A stretch of DNA of 46,290 bases from an uncultured Kiritimatiellota bacterium (GTDB lineage: Bacteria > Verrucomicrobiota > Kiritimatiellia > RFP12 > UBA1067). A model generated the notes under the pieces. It made no database searches, was not told where the DNA came from, and saw nothing but the letters and a program-made list of their open reading frames with translations. Below, one piece after another: positions 9,101-16,264 of the stretch. Within the stretch, counting starts at the first letter, position 1. The number at the start of each line of letters is the position of its first letter. Position numbers and translations under genes: made by a program. The stretch covers positions 1 through 46,290 of the forward strand of contig CAKULV010000027.1 of the NCBI GenBank assembly GCA_934667425.1, written 5' to 3'.

Positions 9101-9967
9101 CGCGATCCCGTTGCCGTTCGCGTCCGCCCAATTTGTCACTATCTGGTATTCCACGCCATCTGTAACCTTAGGCGCCGTGAGGATGGTGTCGGCTCTCGTC
9201 GCGTCGAGGCGCAATGCCGCATTCCGGCACAGCGCCTCGATCTCGTCGTCGGATATCCCCTCGATTGTGAGCGTACCGGCCTCCACCGTGAATCTTGTGC
9301 CGTCCCCCTGCGTCGAGCCGACCTTAAGCTCCCCGTCGCCGATCTTCGAGATTGTGCCTCCGCCCGTAACCGCCATGAGGCTCGCGGACGTGCCGGCGGC
9401 AGGGACGCGCACGTATGGGCGGCACTGTGCGCCGAGGGAACTCATCTGGGGCATTCTGTCCGCCGTCGCGGAAAGTTCAAATACCGACTTGGCCTGTGCC
9501 GACGACCAGTAGCCGTCGAATCCGGAGGCGTCCGCAATGGTGAACACACGCTTGAAGTTTGGCTGCACGTACTGCGATGTGGTCGAAGGGTGTTCGATGA
9601 TCCACCGCCACGTATCCCACACGCCGCCTGTAGGGCCTATGCTCAATATGGAAGGATTCACGGCAGGGTACTCAAGGTACACATTGGCATCGCCGCCTGA
9701 AAGGCGTCCGGTATAGATCTTGTAGACGCGGCCATCCGTCTCTCGTGCCGGGAGCCTTATGTCATGCGTCCCGTTCGTCGGCGCGACCTCCAGCGGTGTT
9801 CCGTTCTCATCAATCCAGTTGCCGGGAACACCCCACATTCCGGCAGTTCCCGTAGTTCCGCCTGATGTGGTCCACTCGGTGTTCGTCCAGATTGCTACAT
9901 CCGCATTCAGCGAGAACGCAAGACCCGCAGCAATGGCGCCTGCGCGCAAAACGTTTTTCATAGCCAT
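6131..9967 (-). CDS. Giant secreted protein with three LamG-like modules and autotransporter-type repeats
   Basis: A 1278-residue exported protein with a signal peptide (MAMKNVLRAGAIAAGLAFSL, cleavage near LNA|D). Three related modules each end with the same pattern: a (I/V)-G/A-E strand, an aromatic, L-T-x-E/A and then YL/HL-x-x-KW (IGEVLVFTNSLTRAER.., VGEFITYHRPLTAEEF.., IAEMVAFDFELTAEQR..). This is typical of the LamG-like domains in large secreted PVC proteins. Between modules are segments like the autotransporter-associated beta-strand repeat (FTKTGGGTLVVGG; LLVKRGSGTVNAV). No C-terminal beta-barrel is present; the protein ends in a short hydrophobic tail with a final Arg (GTIVIMR), whose role is unknown. 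Likely cell-surface or secreted glycan-binding protein. A GGAAAGGG ribosome site precedes the ATG. The TAG stop abuts repeat copy B. Confidence 0.75.
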   Translation of the reverse strand: MAMKNVLRAGAIAAGLAFSLNADVAIWTNTEWTTSGGTTGTAGMWGVPGNWIDENGTPLEVAPTNGTHDIRLPARETDGRVYKIYTGRLSGGDANVYLEYPAVNPSILSIGPTGGVWDTWRWIIEHPSTTSQYVQPNFKRVFTIADASGFDGYWSSAQAKSVFELSATADRMPQMSSLGAQCRPYVRVPAAGTSASLMAVTGGGTISKIGDGELKVGSTQGDGTRFTVEAGTLTIEGISDDEIEALCRNAALRLDATRADTILTAPKVTDGVEYQIVTNWADANGNGIAGEYEAFTSSNEYYFPYSHGAFASAVRSPTGLPLVDFGSHVADKGKYGPSNCWLRLNREIKDPTAVFYAVQTPGGAPGRTILGTIGDDGFAFLTGAGDQRLFCGYDAGKIGRNGDIMINGDHVTFYDTANYTKTSLTNLNVISVAVQPGAIIGKIGADRYYPSRSGGSRIGEVLVFTNSLTRAERVRIAQYLVRKWVTGEKSATDANAVIVSGDGTAIGVPDGRKASVGEVVASDGTFTKTGGGTLVVGGVSPQGAKILVEDGAVSFASGPSVDDTAPAADPYIWLDANDASSGKFDEKTFDGDDRTYVTQWRDHRDGVDLAAIAVSNTLPRMPWLVQDIGNGRGAGVCLGYYYGTSQSHFILPTWGADGEYGSGDKKENDTYAGFIVYRNNERHGGNLFGSSNMDMMRSFLCLLSDTYSAPKSPSAFWSVNGQPTDPFANIGKIINQTDNVILVAFRSETPLTVNAIAKDRKGQQDASAGRITVGEFITYHRPLTAEEFRDTEAYLMAKWLGEKHPAATVSDCSLEFTDDASVMLDSDADVDMGVVSGGNGLLVKRGSGTVNAVTEPNAANSMVVEGGSLSLKIDDALDSKALFHFDAANAASLSTYEGDDGKTYITSWSDSGANGLVACSTKYHPIFGLGGTREYSFISTNPTLAEVVMPDGVARRVVSFGGYRNVSWTDNSGLDSASLYFTRSEDGTPEKQTNVREIYVVQKYDESVRAGLCAHFIGDLVGNAQKAEDGTRWFMRGSATIFNTSYTSLSVQDGYLALDRAPVKASDTLPTGWHLMSVGATNSVYVDSMMQDRNCNAGGGWIAEMVAFDFELTAEQRSMLERHLMRKWGIGEEAQTEQSLETLVVAKGASLSLTGGCRFTVSTLGGGGELTVADQVSIAQDGALSFEYRAADDVDHLNVNGSLDLSLLASVRVDVADGATVEAGDWPILTATGGITGLDLANVKLGAAVPTKVRASLYMKDGELWFRVSKVGTIVIMR

Positions 9968-10007
9968 ACCACAGCCCTTTCCGGCAACACTTATGCCAAT
10001 GGCCTTG

Positions 10008-10035
10008 ATAATAGCAAATGTGTTTTTTTTTTCAA
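10008..10035 (-). promoter_or_regulatory. Promoter of the giant LamG-repeat gene
   Basis: On the minus strand, TTGAAA (10030-10035), a 16-bp A-rich spacer, then TATTAT (10008-10013) preceded by TGC. The leader to the ATG at 9967 would be about 34 nt and includes a ribosome site. Confidence 0.5.
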
Positions 10036-10036
10036 C

Positions 10037-10145
10037 CGAAAAATTCGGTAATTGGTAGTGGGTAGATGGTAGATACCCCTCTCAACTTCATCGCAAATCC
10101 TACCCACTACCCGCTACCAACTACCCACTAACATCTACCAACTAA
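10037..10145. repeat. Composite intergenic repeat, copy C (heptamer inverted repeat)
   Basis: Heptamers in the TTGGTAG orientation (10051-10075: TTGGTAG, TGGGTAG, ATGGTAG) are followed by a short spacer holding ATCGCAAATCC and then by an array in the opposite orientation (10099-10149: CTACCCA, CTACCCG, CTACCAA, CTACCCA, ATCTACC). The two halves are complementary and could form a long imperfect hairpin. The right array runs into the TAG stop codon of the MATE gene at 10146. It lacks the GC-rich hairpin core of copies A and B, so it may be a minimal or decayed copy. Confidence 0.7.
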
Positions 10146-11519
10146 CTACCGCGTCACAAGGTCATCCACAATGCGCAGCCGCTTCCAGCCGCCACAGGCG
10201 AAACGCACTATGCACGTCACGGCGCATACGCAGCAGTAGAACGGCATCGTCAGCCAAAGGAGCGTGATCGTAGGATGGAAATGGAGCACGAGGAATACGG
10301 CGGGCATCCAAAGCCCAAGCGATATCGCCATCAGGGCGAACATCACGAACTTCGTATCGCCCGCTCCCTTGAGCGCGCCGCCGACTATCAGGCTTACGGC
10401 GTCAAACGCCGCCCAAGACAGCATCAGCCACATGAGGGTGCGTCCGAGGGCATGGAACGGCGCGGTGTCGAACGACGTTTCTGCACCGCGAAACACGTCC
10501 ATTATGGCATCCGAAAGCAGGAACACACCAAGCGCAAAGAGAAGCACATACAGTCCGCCAAGCACAAGTGCGCTTTTAGTCGCCCTGATCGAAGCAGCCG
10601 GATCGCCCGCCCCTTGATACTGTCCGACAAGCACGATCGTACCCTGACCGAGGCCATACAACGGAGCGAAGGATATGTAGTTCAAGGTGAACACAATGTT
10701 GGAGACGGCGAGCGAGAGCGCATCCAGTCGGCCGGTCGCCATCACGAACACGCTGAACGTGGCGACATCCAGGAACTGGTGCAGACCTGACGGGAAGCCG
10801 TACCTCACGATCCTTCGGATAAGGTCTGGACGAAGACGCAAGGCGACAAGATAGCGCTTGCCGCGAAGGCTGGGGTCGAAGAGCGTCACCGCGCCAAGAA
10901 TTGCGCACGGAACCGCTGCGGCGATTGCCGTGGCCCACCCTGCGCCGACGATTCCCCAGCGTCCGCAGCCGCACTTGCCGAACACGAACATCCAATCGAG
11001 CAGTATGTTCGACAGGCTGCCGACACACGTGGCGATTCCCACGAGACGAGTCCGACCCTGCCCCGCGAAGAAGCCGGAAAGCACGGCGGCGAGCACGCAA
11101 AACACGCCGCCGACCTGGAGAATACCGTAATATGCCCTTTCGTCCGCAATTATGGATGGCGCATGGCCGGAAATGCCGAATATGAAGTTTCCGAACGGTA
11201 TGGAAAGGAGTATCACCGGGAGAGCTGCCAACGTCAGCCACAGTCCCTGCCCGTATGCCGCAGCGGCATCGCGCTTCGATCCTGCGCCGTAGAACTGGGC
11301 AACGAATGTCCCTGAATAGCCGGCCGTCGCGACAAGAAGGCAGATGAACAGCCAGCTGAGCGCACCGGCCGGAAGCGACGCCTGTATCGCGTCGTCCGAA
11401 AAGCGGGCCAAAAACACGCGATCTACGAACTGGTTGACCGCCTGGGCACCCATCGCAAGCGCGAGCGGAAGCGCAGTGTGCAGGACTTCCCGCAGATTTC
11501 CTTTCCGAGCAATTCCCAT
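10146..11519 (-). CDS. MATE family multidrug/cation efflux transporter
   Basis: A 457-residue integral membrane protein with about 12 hydrophobic segments in two similar halves, the arrangement of MATE (multi-antimicrobial extrusion) transporters. The N-terminal half has the characteristic first helix followed by VNQFVDRVFLARFSD and the helix GTFVAQFYGAG; the second half repeats this with FPSGLHQFLDVATFSVFV and GTIVLVGQYQGAGD. These proteins export drugs or metabolites by Na+ or H+ antiport in the inner membrane; the substrate cannot be read. The start at 11519 has no clear ribosome site. It is divergent from rph, and its TAG stop merges with repeat copy C. Confidence 0.85.
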   Translation of the reverse strand: MGIARKGNLREVLHTALPLALAMGAQAVNQFVDRVFLARFSDDAIQASLPAGALSWLFICLLVATAGYSGTFVAQFYGAGSKRDAAAAYGQGLWLTLAALPVILLSIPFGNFIFGISGHAPSIIADERAYYGILQVGGVFCVLAAVLSGFFAGQGRTRLVGIATCVGSLSNILLDWMFVFGKCGCGRWGIVGAGWATAIAAAVPCAILGAVTLFDPSLRGKRYLVALRLRPDLIRRIVRYGFPSGLHQFLDVATFSVFVMATGRLDALSLAVSNIVFTLNYISFAPLYGLGQGTIVLVGQYQGAGDPAASIRATKSALVLGGLYVLLFALGVFLLSDAIMDVFRGAETSFDTAPFHALGRTLMWLMLSWAAFDAVSLIVGGALKGAGDTKFVMFALMAISLGLWMPAVFLVLHFHPTITLLWLTMPFYCCVCAVTCIVRFACGGWKRLRIVDDLVTR

Positions 11520-11630
11520 GAGACAATAGATCTGGCGCCATGCGCCGGATCAGACATGCATCGCGCAGTCCACACCTTCCGCAACGTGTACGGCCAAACC
11601 ACACTTTTCAAACGTGAAAACCATGCGTGA

Positions 11631-11639
11631 ATTATACCA
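11631..11639 (-). promoter_or_regulatory. Extended -10 promoter of the MATE gene
   Basis: The minus strand reads TGGTATAAT. No convincing -35 is visible. A start here gives a leader of about 105 nt before the ATG at 11519, unusually long for this window; no known riboswitch is recognised in it. Confidence 0.5.
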
Positions 11640-11703
11640 CACCTGCACCAAGGTCGCCGAAAGGCGAATCTACCGACAGGTCGCAATGCTGATGTTATCC
11701 ATT

Positions 11704-11734
11704 CTGACATCAAGGATGTGGCATGTGGTATAAT
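11704..11734 (+). promoter_or_regulatory. Promoter of rph, leaderless
   Basis: TATAAT at 11729-11734, preceded by TGG (extended -10), with CTGACA at 11704-11709 (19-bp spacer, so the -35 is weak). The -10 ends 7 nt before the rph ATG at 11742, so transcription should begin at or next to the start codon. Confidence 0.6.
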
Positions 11735-11741
11735 CAGTCGC

Positions 11742-12434
11742 ATGAAAAAGTCGAATGAGCTCAGGAAGATAGAGATTGTCCACAACTTCACAAAGTATGC
11801 GGCGGGAAGCGTCCTCATAAAATGGGGCGACACGTGGGTGCTGTGCACCGCAAGCGCAAGCGACAAGGTGCCTCCGTTCCTGAAGGGGTCCGGCAAGGGC
11901 TGGGTGACGGCGGAGTACTCCATGCTGCCGTCGTGCACGCCGGACCGCAAGGATCGCGACATAAAGAAGCTAAAGCCTGATGCGAGATCGACCGAGATCC
12001 AGCGCCTCGTCGGCAGGGCATTGCGGGCCGCCGTCGATCTCGAGACCCTTGGCGAGAGGCAGATCACCATAGATTGCGACGTACTGCAGGCGGACGGCGG
12101 CACAAGGTGCGCATCGATAACCGGCGGCATGCTGGCGCTTGAGGACGCCATTGAGAAGCTTCTGGCGAATGGCACAGTGCCCAAAAGCCCAATAACGCAC
12201 CGCGTCGCCGCCGTATCCGTCGGCGTATGCGGCGGAAAGCCGACCCTCGATCTCGACTATGCGCACGACTCAACCGCCGAAGTCGACCTGAACGTGGTCA
12301 TGACGGACGACGGCAGATTCGTCGAACTGCAGGGGACAGCAGAACACAACCCCTTCACGGGCGAACATCTCGAGTCGATGCTCGCCCTCGCCCGGAAGGG
12401 ACTGAAGAGGATATTCGCGCTCACGCGCAGATAG
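11742..12434 (+). CDS. rph: Ribonuclease PH
   Basis: 230 residues, the normal length. RNase PH removes 3' nucleotides from tRNA precursors by phosphorolysis. Family motifs are complete: NFTKYAAGSVLIKWGDT at the N terminus, GWVTAEYSMLP (canonical GWVTAEYGMLP), RSTEIQRLVGRALRAA, the phosphate/substrate segment DVLQADGGTRCASITGG, and VELQGTAEHNPF near the C terminus. The start at 11742 is chosen because it gives the usual N terminus and lies just after a TATAAT; the upstream in-frame start would extend into the promoter. It is the only plus-strand protein gene in the window, converging with the sugar kinase 31 bp away. No homolog-fused HAM1/RdgB domain is present. Confidence 0.93.
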   Translation: MKKSNELRKIEIVHNFTKYAAGSVLIKWGDTWVLCTASASDKVPPFLKGSGKGWVTAEYSMLPSCTPDRKDRDIKKLKPDARSTEIQRLVGRALRAAVDLETLGERQITIDCDVLQADGGTRCASITGGMLALEDAIEKLLANGTVPKSPITHRVAAVSVGVCGGKPTLDLDYAHDSTAEVDLNVVMTDDGRFVELQGTAEHNPFTGEHLESMLALARKGLKRIFALTRR

Positions 12435-12465
12435 TCCGCCTCACGTCCCTCACGGGCGCCATGCC

Positions 12466-13569
12466 TCAGCGGTCCACTCGCGCGCTTCCGCCGCCGACAA
12501 GCTTCTCCACGTCGGCCTTGGTAGCCATCGAGGTGTCGCCCGGCGTCGTCATGGCGAGCGCACCGTGCGCCGCACCGTAGTTGACCGCCTTCTCGGCATC
12601 GTCGAACGTCATGAAGCCGTAGATGAGGCCGGACGCGAACGAATCGCCGCCGCCAACGCGATCGTAGATTTCAAGCGCGGGACGCTGGATGGACTGGTGC
12701 AGTTCACCCTTGTACCAGCATATCGCAGACCAGTCGTTGACGGTCGCGGACTTAACTGAACGAAGCGTCGTCGCGACCGCCTTGAAGTTCGGGTATTGGG
12801 CCACGGCCTTGCCGATCATCTTGCGGAAGCCCTCGATCGGCAATGTGGTCATGTTCTTGTCCACACCCTCGACCTCTATGCCAAGAGCCGCCGTGAAGTC
12901 CTCCTCGTTGCCGATCATCACGTCCACATACTTCGCGATCTCGCGGTTGACCTCCTGGGCCTTAGCCTGCCCGCCGATCGACTTCCAGAGGCTCGCTCTG
13001 TAGTTGAGGTCGTATGAAGTGACCGTGCCGTACTTCTTGGCCGCCTTAAGGGCCTCGATGCATACGTCCGCAGTAGTCTCGGAAAGCGCGGCGAAAATGC
13101 CGCCCGTATGGAACCAGCGCACACCCTCCTTGCCGAACAGCGTCTCCCAGTCGATCATGCCAGGCTTCAGCTGGCTCACCGCCGTAAGTCCACGATCGGC
13201 GCAGGAACGTGCGCCGCGGCATCCGAATCCGCGCTCCACGAAGTTGAGGCCATTGCGCACCTCGCGCCCTATGCCGTCGAACTTGGCCCACGAGACGTGA
13301 CTCGTATCGACTCCGCCCTGAAGCATGAAGTCCTCGACGAGACGCCCGACAGGATTGTCCGCAAAGGCAGTCACCGCCGTCGTCTTGAACCCAAAGCAGC
13401 GGCGAAGACCGCGAACGACGTTGTATTCGCCGCCTCCCTCCCACACCTTGAACTCTCTCGCGGTGTGGATGCGCCCGTCGCCCGGATCCAGCCTGAGCAT
13501 TATCTCGCCAAGGCTCGCAGCATCCCACATGCAGCTTCCCGCCGCCTTTACAGCCAATCCTTCATTCAT
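12466..13569 (-). CDS. PfkB-family sugar kinase, 2-keto-3-deoxygluconate kinase-like
   Basis: 367 residues. The ribokinase/PfkB fold is shown by the N-terminal LGEIMLRL and GGGEYNVVRGLRR segment (substrate binding), DLNYRASLW in the middle, and the C-terminal signature DRVGGGDSFASG with catalytic base Asp309. The combination GEIMLRL plus DLNYRASLW is typical of KdgK, which phosphorylates 2-dehydro-3-deoxy-D-gluconate in pectin/uronate catabolism, and would suit a glycan degrader; a fructokinase-type specificity cannot be excluded. A GAGAGGA ribosome site lies before ATG 13569. It has its own promoter upstream. The N terminus is somewhat longer than usual before the first strand. Confidence 0.8.
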   Translation of the reverse strand: MNEGLAVKAAGSCMWDAASLGEIMLRLDPGDGRIHTAREFKVWEGGGEYNVVRGLRRCFGFKTTAVTAFADNPVGRLVEDFMLQGGVDTSHVSWAKFDGIGREVRNGLNFVERGFGCRGARSCADRGLTAVSQLKPGMIDWETLFGKEGVRWFHTGGIFAALSETTADVCIEALKAAKKYGTVTSYDLNYRASLWKSIGGQAKAQEVNREIAKYVDVMIGNEEDFTAALGIEVEGVDKNMTTLPIEGFRKMIGKAVAQYPNFKAVATTLRSVKSATVNDWSAICWYKGELHQSIQRPALEIYDRVGGGDSFASGLIYGFMTFDDAEKAVNYGAAHGALAMTTPGDTSMATKADVEKLVGGGSARVDR

Positions 13570-13621
13570 TGTCTTATATCCTCTCTAAATCTTTTCCTGT
13601 CGTAGAATTACAAATGCATGG

Positions 13622-13630
13622 ATTATACCA
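13622..13630 (-). promoter_or_regulatory. Extended -10 promoter of the sugar kinase gene
   Basis: The minus strand reads TGGTATAAT about 53 nt before the ATG at 13569. No good -35 is visible 16-18 bp upstream, which is acceptable for an extended -10. Confidence 0.5.
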
Positions 13631-13720
13631 AATTCCAAAGGGCCGCGGCAGAACCACGGCAGACCACGGGCGGTCTTTTAGAATCCCAGTCTAGGGAAGA
13701 AATACATATTGAAACGATCG

Positions 13721-14329
13721 TCATTTGCCGACCTTGAGGTCGTCAATGACGATCTTCGTGCGGTGGCCAGACCCAAGGGTCTCCACCTCAAGCACGTTCG
13801 GGAACCAGCGCCCGTCGAACTTCCTTATCCGGGTGCCCCACAGGCGGCGGAACGGCTTGCCGTCCCTCAACTCCTCCGCCTGCATCAGGCATCCCGTCTT
13901 CTTGTCGCACCAGGCCCGCACCCTGCGTTCGCCGTTCGATATGAGGATCACGTCGCACTTCTGCCCATGCACGCTCTCGCCTTCGCGCTCGGCCTCGTAT
14001 TCGGCCTTGGGCCACCACAGGAAATCCATCGTAAGATCAAGCCACGTGACGTCGGTCTTCAATATGCGGCCTTCCGGGACTGGCCCCGGACGCAGTATCT
14101 CCACCCGCTCAAGGATGCCTGTCTCTCCATGCTCCCTGAACTCAAGCACGAGCCTCGCGGGGACCGAGGTGCGATCGGCGTTCATCGTGTAATCGTACTC
14201 CCCGGATGCGATGCCCTTGCGGTTGCGAAGCACGATCTCGCCGGTGGCCGTCATCGGCTCCGCGGGGAGCATCGCCCTGCAATTGGCAAGCACATCCATT
14301 GCGGAACAAAGGAAAAGCAACGCGATCAT
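13721..14329 (-). CDS. Outer-membrane lipoprotein-sorting (LolA-like) protein
   Basis: 202 residues with a short hydrophobic N terminus (MIALLFLCSAMDVLANC) that looks like a signal peptide. The rest has the alternating strand pattern of the LolA/LolB-like fold found in proteins annotated as outer-membrane lipoprotein-sorting proteins: TATGEIVLRNRKG, RLVLEFREHGETGILERVEIL, a Trp-rich loop, DVILISNGERRVRAWCDKKTGCLMQAEEL, and a final strand FPNVLEVETLGSGHRTKIVIDDLKV. Such proteins act in the periplasm, probably carrying lipids or lipoproteins. The start overlaps the stop of the TPR gene by 4 nt (ATGA), so the two are translationally coupled; it is the last gene of the apbE cassette. Confidence 0.65.
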   Translation of the reverse strand: MIALLFLCSAMDVLANCRAMLPAEPMTATGEIVLRNRKGIASGEYDYTMNADRTSVPARLVLEFREHGETGILERVEILRPGPVPEGRILKTDVTWLDLTMDFLWWPKAEYEAEREGESVHGQKCDVILISNGERRVRAWCDKKTGCLMQAEELRDGKPFRRLWGTRIRKFDGRWFPNVLEVETLGSGHRTKIVIDDLKVGK

Positions 14330-15309
14330 TTCAGTTTGGCCTCCAGCCTGTCGTCCCTCGGCCCGCCAAGCGCCCGGCCAAGCTCGTAGTACTGCCTGGC
14401 GCTCTCCCGGCCCTCGCCCTTGATCCTGAACATGAGGTGCGCAAGGTTGTAGTACGGCAGATAGCTCTTGGGATGCGCCCTCATCGCCCTCTCGAGCGTA
14501 CGCCTCGCCGCAAGGTAGTACTTCAGCCCGCTCTGCGCCGCCGCACGGAGTATCAGCACGTTCATGTCGTTCTTGCGCTCCTTTTCGAGATCCTCCAGCA
14601 GAAGGTCTGCGGCCGCGTAGTCTTTTGCCTGGAGTTCCCTGATCGCCATCTGTATCTTATCGTCAAAGCCCGTCACAGGCGGCATCGCGGACACCTTTGC
14701 CGCCGCATTCTTGGCCTTGGATTCCGTACGCCTAGGTTCGGTCTCGGCAGATGCGCGAGGCGTTGCGGCTGCGGGCGCCTCTTCTTTGGCCTTCGGCTTT
14801 TCCCCTGCCTTCACTGCGGACTTTGCTGACGAAGGCTTCGCCTCCTTCTCGCCGCCCTTTTCCGCCTTGGGCCGCTTAAGGCCCTTTTTCTTGGCCTGCT
14901 CCTCGTCGTATTTCTTCTGGAGCTCGGTGGTGTCCGTGACGGCAACGGCGCGTATGTTCTGGTTTACCTGCGCAAAGCGAATTGAGTCCATGGCGGCGGA
15001 GGTGGCGGCGATCTTGTTGCGCAGCGGGGCGAACTCAGGCTTCTCCGCGCGGTCTGGATTCCTCCGGGCGACGTCAACGAGATTCGTCAGGGCCGAATTG
15101 TACAGCTCAAGGGCCTTCTCCGCGTCCCCATCGAGGGAGGCGTCCTCGGCCTGCTCTATGAGATCGTTGGCGTTCTCCAGCAGCCGGTGCAGGCGGGGCG
15201 GGGCATCTGGGGAATCCTCGTCGTCGCCAAACGGCCAATACCAAGCCGCCTGCGCCGACGTTGACGCAAAGGCGAAAAGCAAAGCGAACAGCAGGGTCAT
15301 CTGTTTCAT
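14326..15309 (-). CDS. Exported TPR-repeat protein with Lys/Ala-rich linker
   Basis: 327 residues. A signal peptide (MKQMTLLFALLFAFASTSAQA|A) is followed by a helical region (about 35-135; LYNSALTNLVDVARR resembles a TPR helix pair), then a highly charged Lys/Ala/Glu/Pro-rich linker (about 135-215), and a C-terminal TPR domain (about 220-320; AADLLLEDLEKE, LKYYLAARRTLERAM, YLPYYNLAHLMF). Probably a periplasmic protein-protein interaction factor. It overlaps apbE upstream and the LolA-like gene downstream by ATGA each, so all three are made together. A TGGTATAAT within the end of apbE, 8 nt before this ATG, could give a second leaderless transcript, although it may be coincidental because it is also coding sequence. 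Confidence 0.7.
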   Translation of the reverse strand: MKQMTLLFALLFAFASTSAQAAWYWPFGDDEDSPDAPPRLHRLLENANDLIEQAEDASLDGDAEKALELYNSALTNLVDVARRNPDRAEKPEFAPLRNKIAATSAAMDSIRFAQVNQNIRAVAVTDTTELQKKYDEEQAKKKGLKRPKAEKGGEKEAKPSSAKSAVKAGEKPKAKEEAPAAATPRASAETEPRRTESKAKNAAAKVSAMPPVTGFDDKIQMAIRELQAKDYAAADLLLEDLEKERKNDMNVLILRAAAQSGLKYYLAARRTLERAMRAHPKSYLPYYNLAHLMFRIKGEGRESARQYYELGRALGGPRDDRLEAKLK

Positions 15310-16127
15310 GGTTGGCTATTATACCATATCAACGGATCCTTGATGGAATCCATTGTCCGCGACTGGCGACTGGCGACAAGTATCCTCGCCCCCAGCGCAT
15401 CGGCGGCAGACCGCAACTCTTTCGGAGACATCGACAGCGCCGCCGTAGTGAGGGCATCCGCCACCGCTCCGCTATCCGCGATCGCCCAGCTCTGCGCCCA
15501 GCGCGTCTTCCGCGTACTGCGGCGCACATCCCAGATGTGCTCCCCGCGTATTTCGGTTCCGCTGCCGGACAAGGCTCCAGACGTGAGGCCCACAACCGTA
15601 TCGATATGCGTCCGCTCCCTGAAAGGCCCGCCTACGCCCAACTGCCAAGGTCCGCCAGAGACGAGTACCGTGCTCGATCCGGCATCCAACAGCCAATCGG
15701 ATAGCCCAAACTGCTCCCCCTCAAGTATCTTGCGGCACTCGTCGAGCGCGAACCCCTTGCCTATCCCGCCAAAATCAAGTTCAACCCGTTCCCTGACGGC
15801 AATGCGGCAGCTTTCGGGATCTATCGTGAGCGCAGAGAAATTGCGCCTTTCCACGGTAGGGTCGAACGCGCCGGCGGTCGCGGCGCACACATTTGCGCAA
15901 ACCACAAGCAGGTCGATCGTTTCTCGCGAAACCGTCCCGACCACGCCCGGACGCATGGATCGGATCGCCGCGACATCGCTCGTGTCGTTGAACTTCGTCA
16001 GCAGAAGCTCAAGCGCGTCGATGCGGTCGAAGCACGCCCGTGCCGCCGAAGCCGCCAGCGCGGAATCCGCGCCGTTGACGGACAGAGTGAACTCCGTATC
16101 CATCGCCTTGTGGAGATATCTCGCCAT
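15306..16127 (-). CDS. apbE: FAD:protein FMN transferase (ApbE family)
   Basis: 273 residues. ApbE attaches FMN from FAD to Thr/Ser of target proteins such as Rnf/Nqr subunits and other flavoproteins. Motifs in order: MDTEFTLSV near the N terminus, AFDPTV (about 87-92), ELDFGGIGKGFALDE (about 116-130), LLDAGSS (147-152), a Ser-Gly turn, HIWD, and VADALTTAAL with the metal-binding Asp224. There is no signal peptide or lipobox, unlike the usual exported form, so this copy may act in the cytoplasm or is exported by an unrecognised start. A GAGG site precedes the ATG. It opens a three-gene cassette with a TPR protein and a LolA-like protein. No obvious flavin-acceptor gene is nearby. Confidence 0.85.
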   Translation of the reverse strand: MARYLHKAMDTEFTLSVNGADSALAASAARACFDRIDALELLLTKFNDTSDVAAIRSMRPGVVGTVSRETIDLLVVCANVCAATAGAFDPTVERRNFSALTIDPESCRIAVRERVELDFGGIGKGFALDECRKILEGEQFGLSDWLLDAGSSTVLVSGGPWQLGVGGPFRERTHIDTVVGLTSGALSGSGTEIRGEHIWDVRRSTRKTRWAQSWAIADSGAVADALTTAALSMSPKELRSAADALGARILVASRQSRTMDSIKDPLIWYNSQP

Positions 16128-16159
16128 TGCACAGCCTCATCCATGTGTGGCAGTTTCTG

Positions 16160-16195
16160 AGAAAACGGCAGAGGGGCGCACATCGTGCACCCCTC
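16160..16195 (-). terminator. Rho-independent terminator after fba
   Basis: On the minus strand an 11-bp stem, GAGGGGTGCAC paired with GTGCGCCCCTC (16171-16195, one G-U pair, 3-nt loop), is followed a few bases later by TTTT. It lies 70 bp after the aldolase stop and before apbE, separating the two units. Confidence 0.7.
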
Positions 16196-16264
16196 CACAT
16201 CGTCGGTCGCGCGAAACGCATGTGCATACCGCGCAACACGACACACGTACATCGCAAGAAGCCG

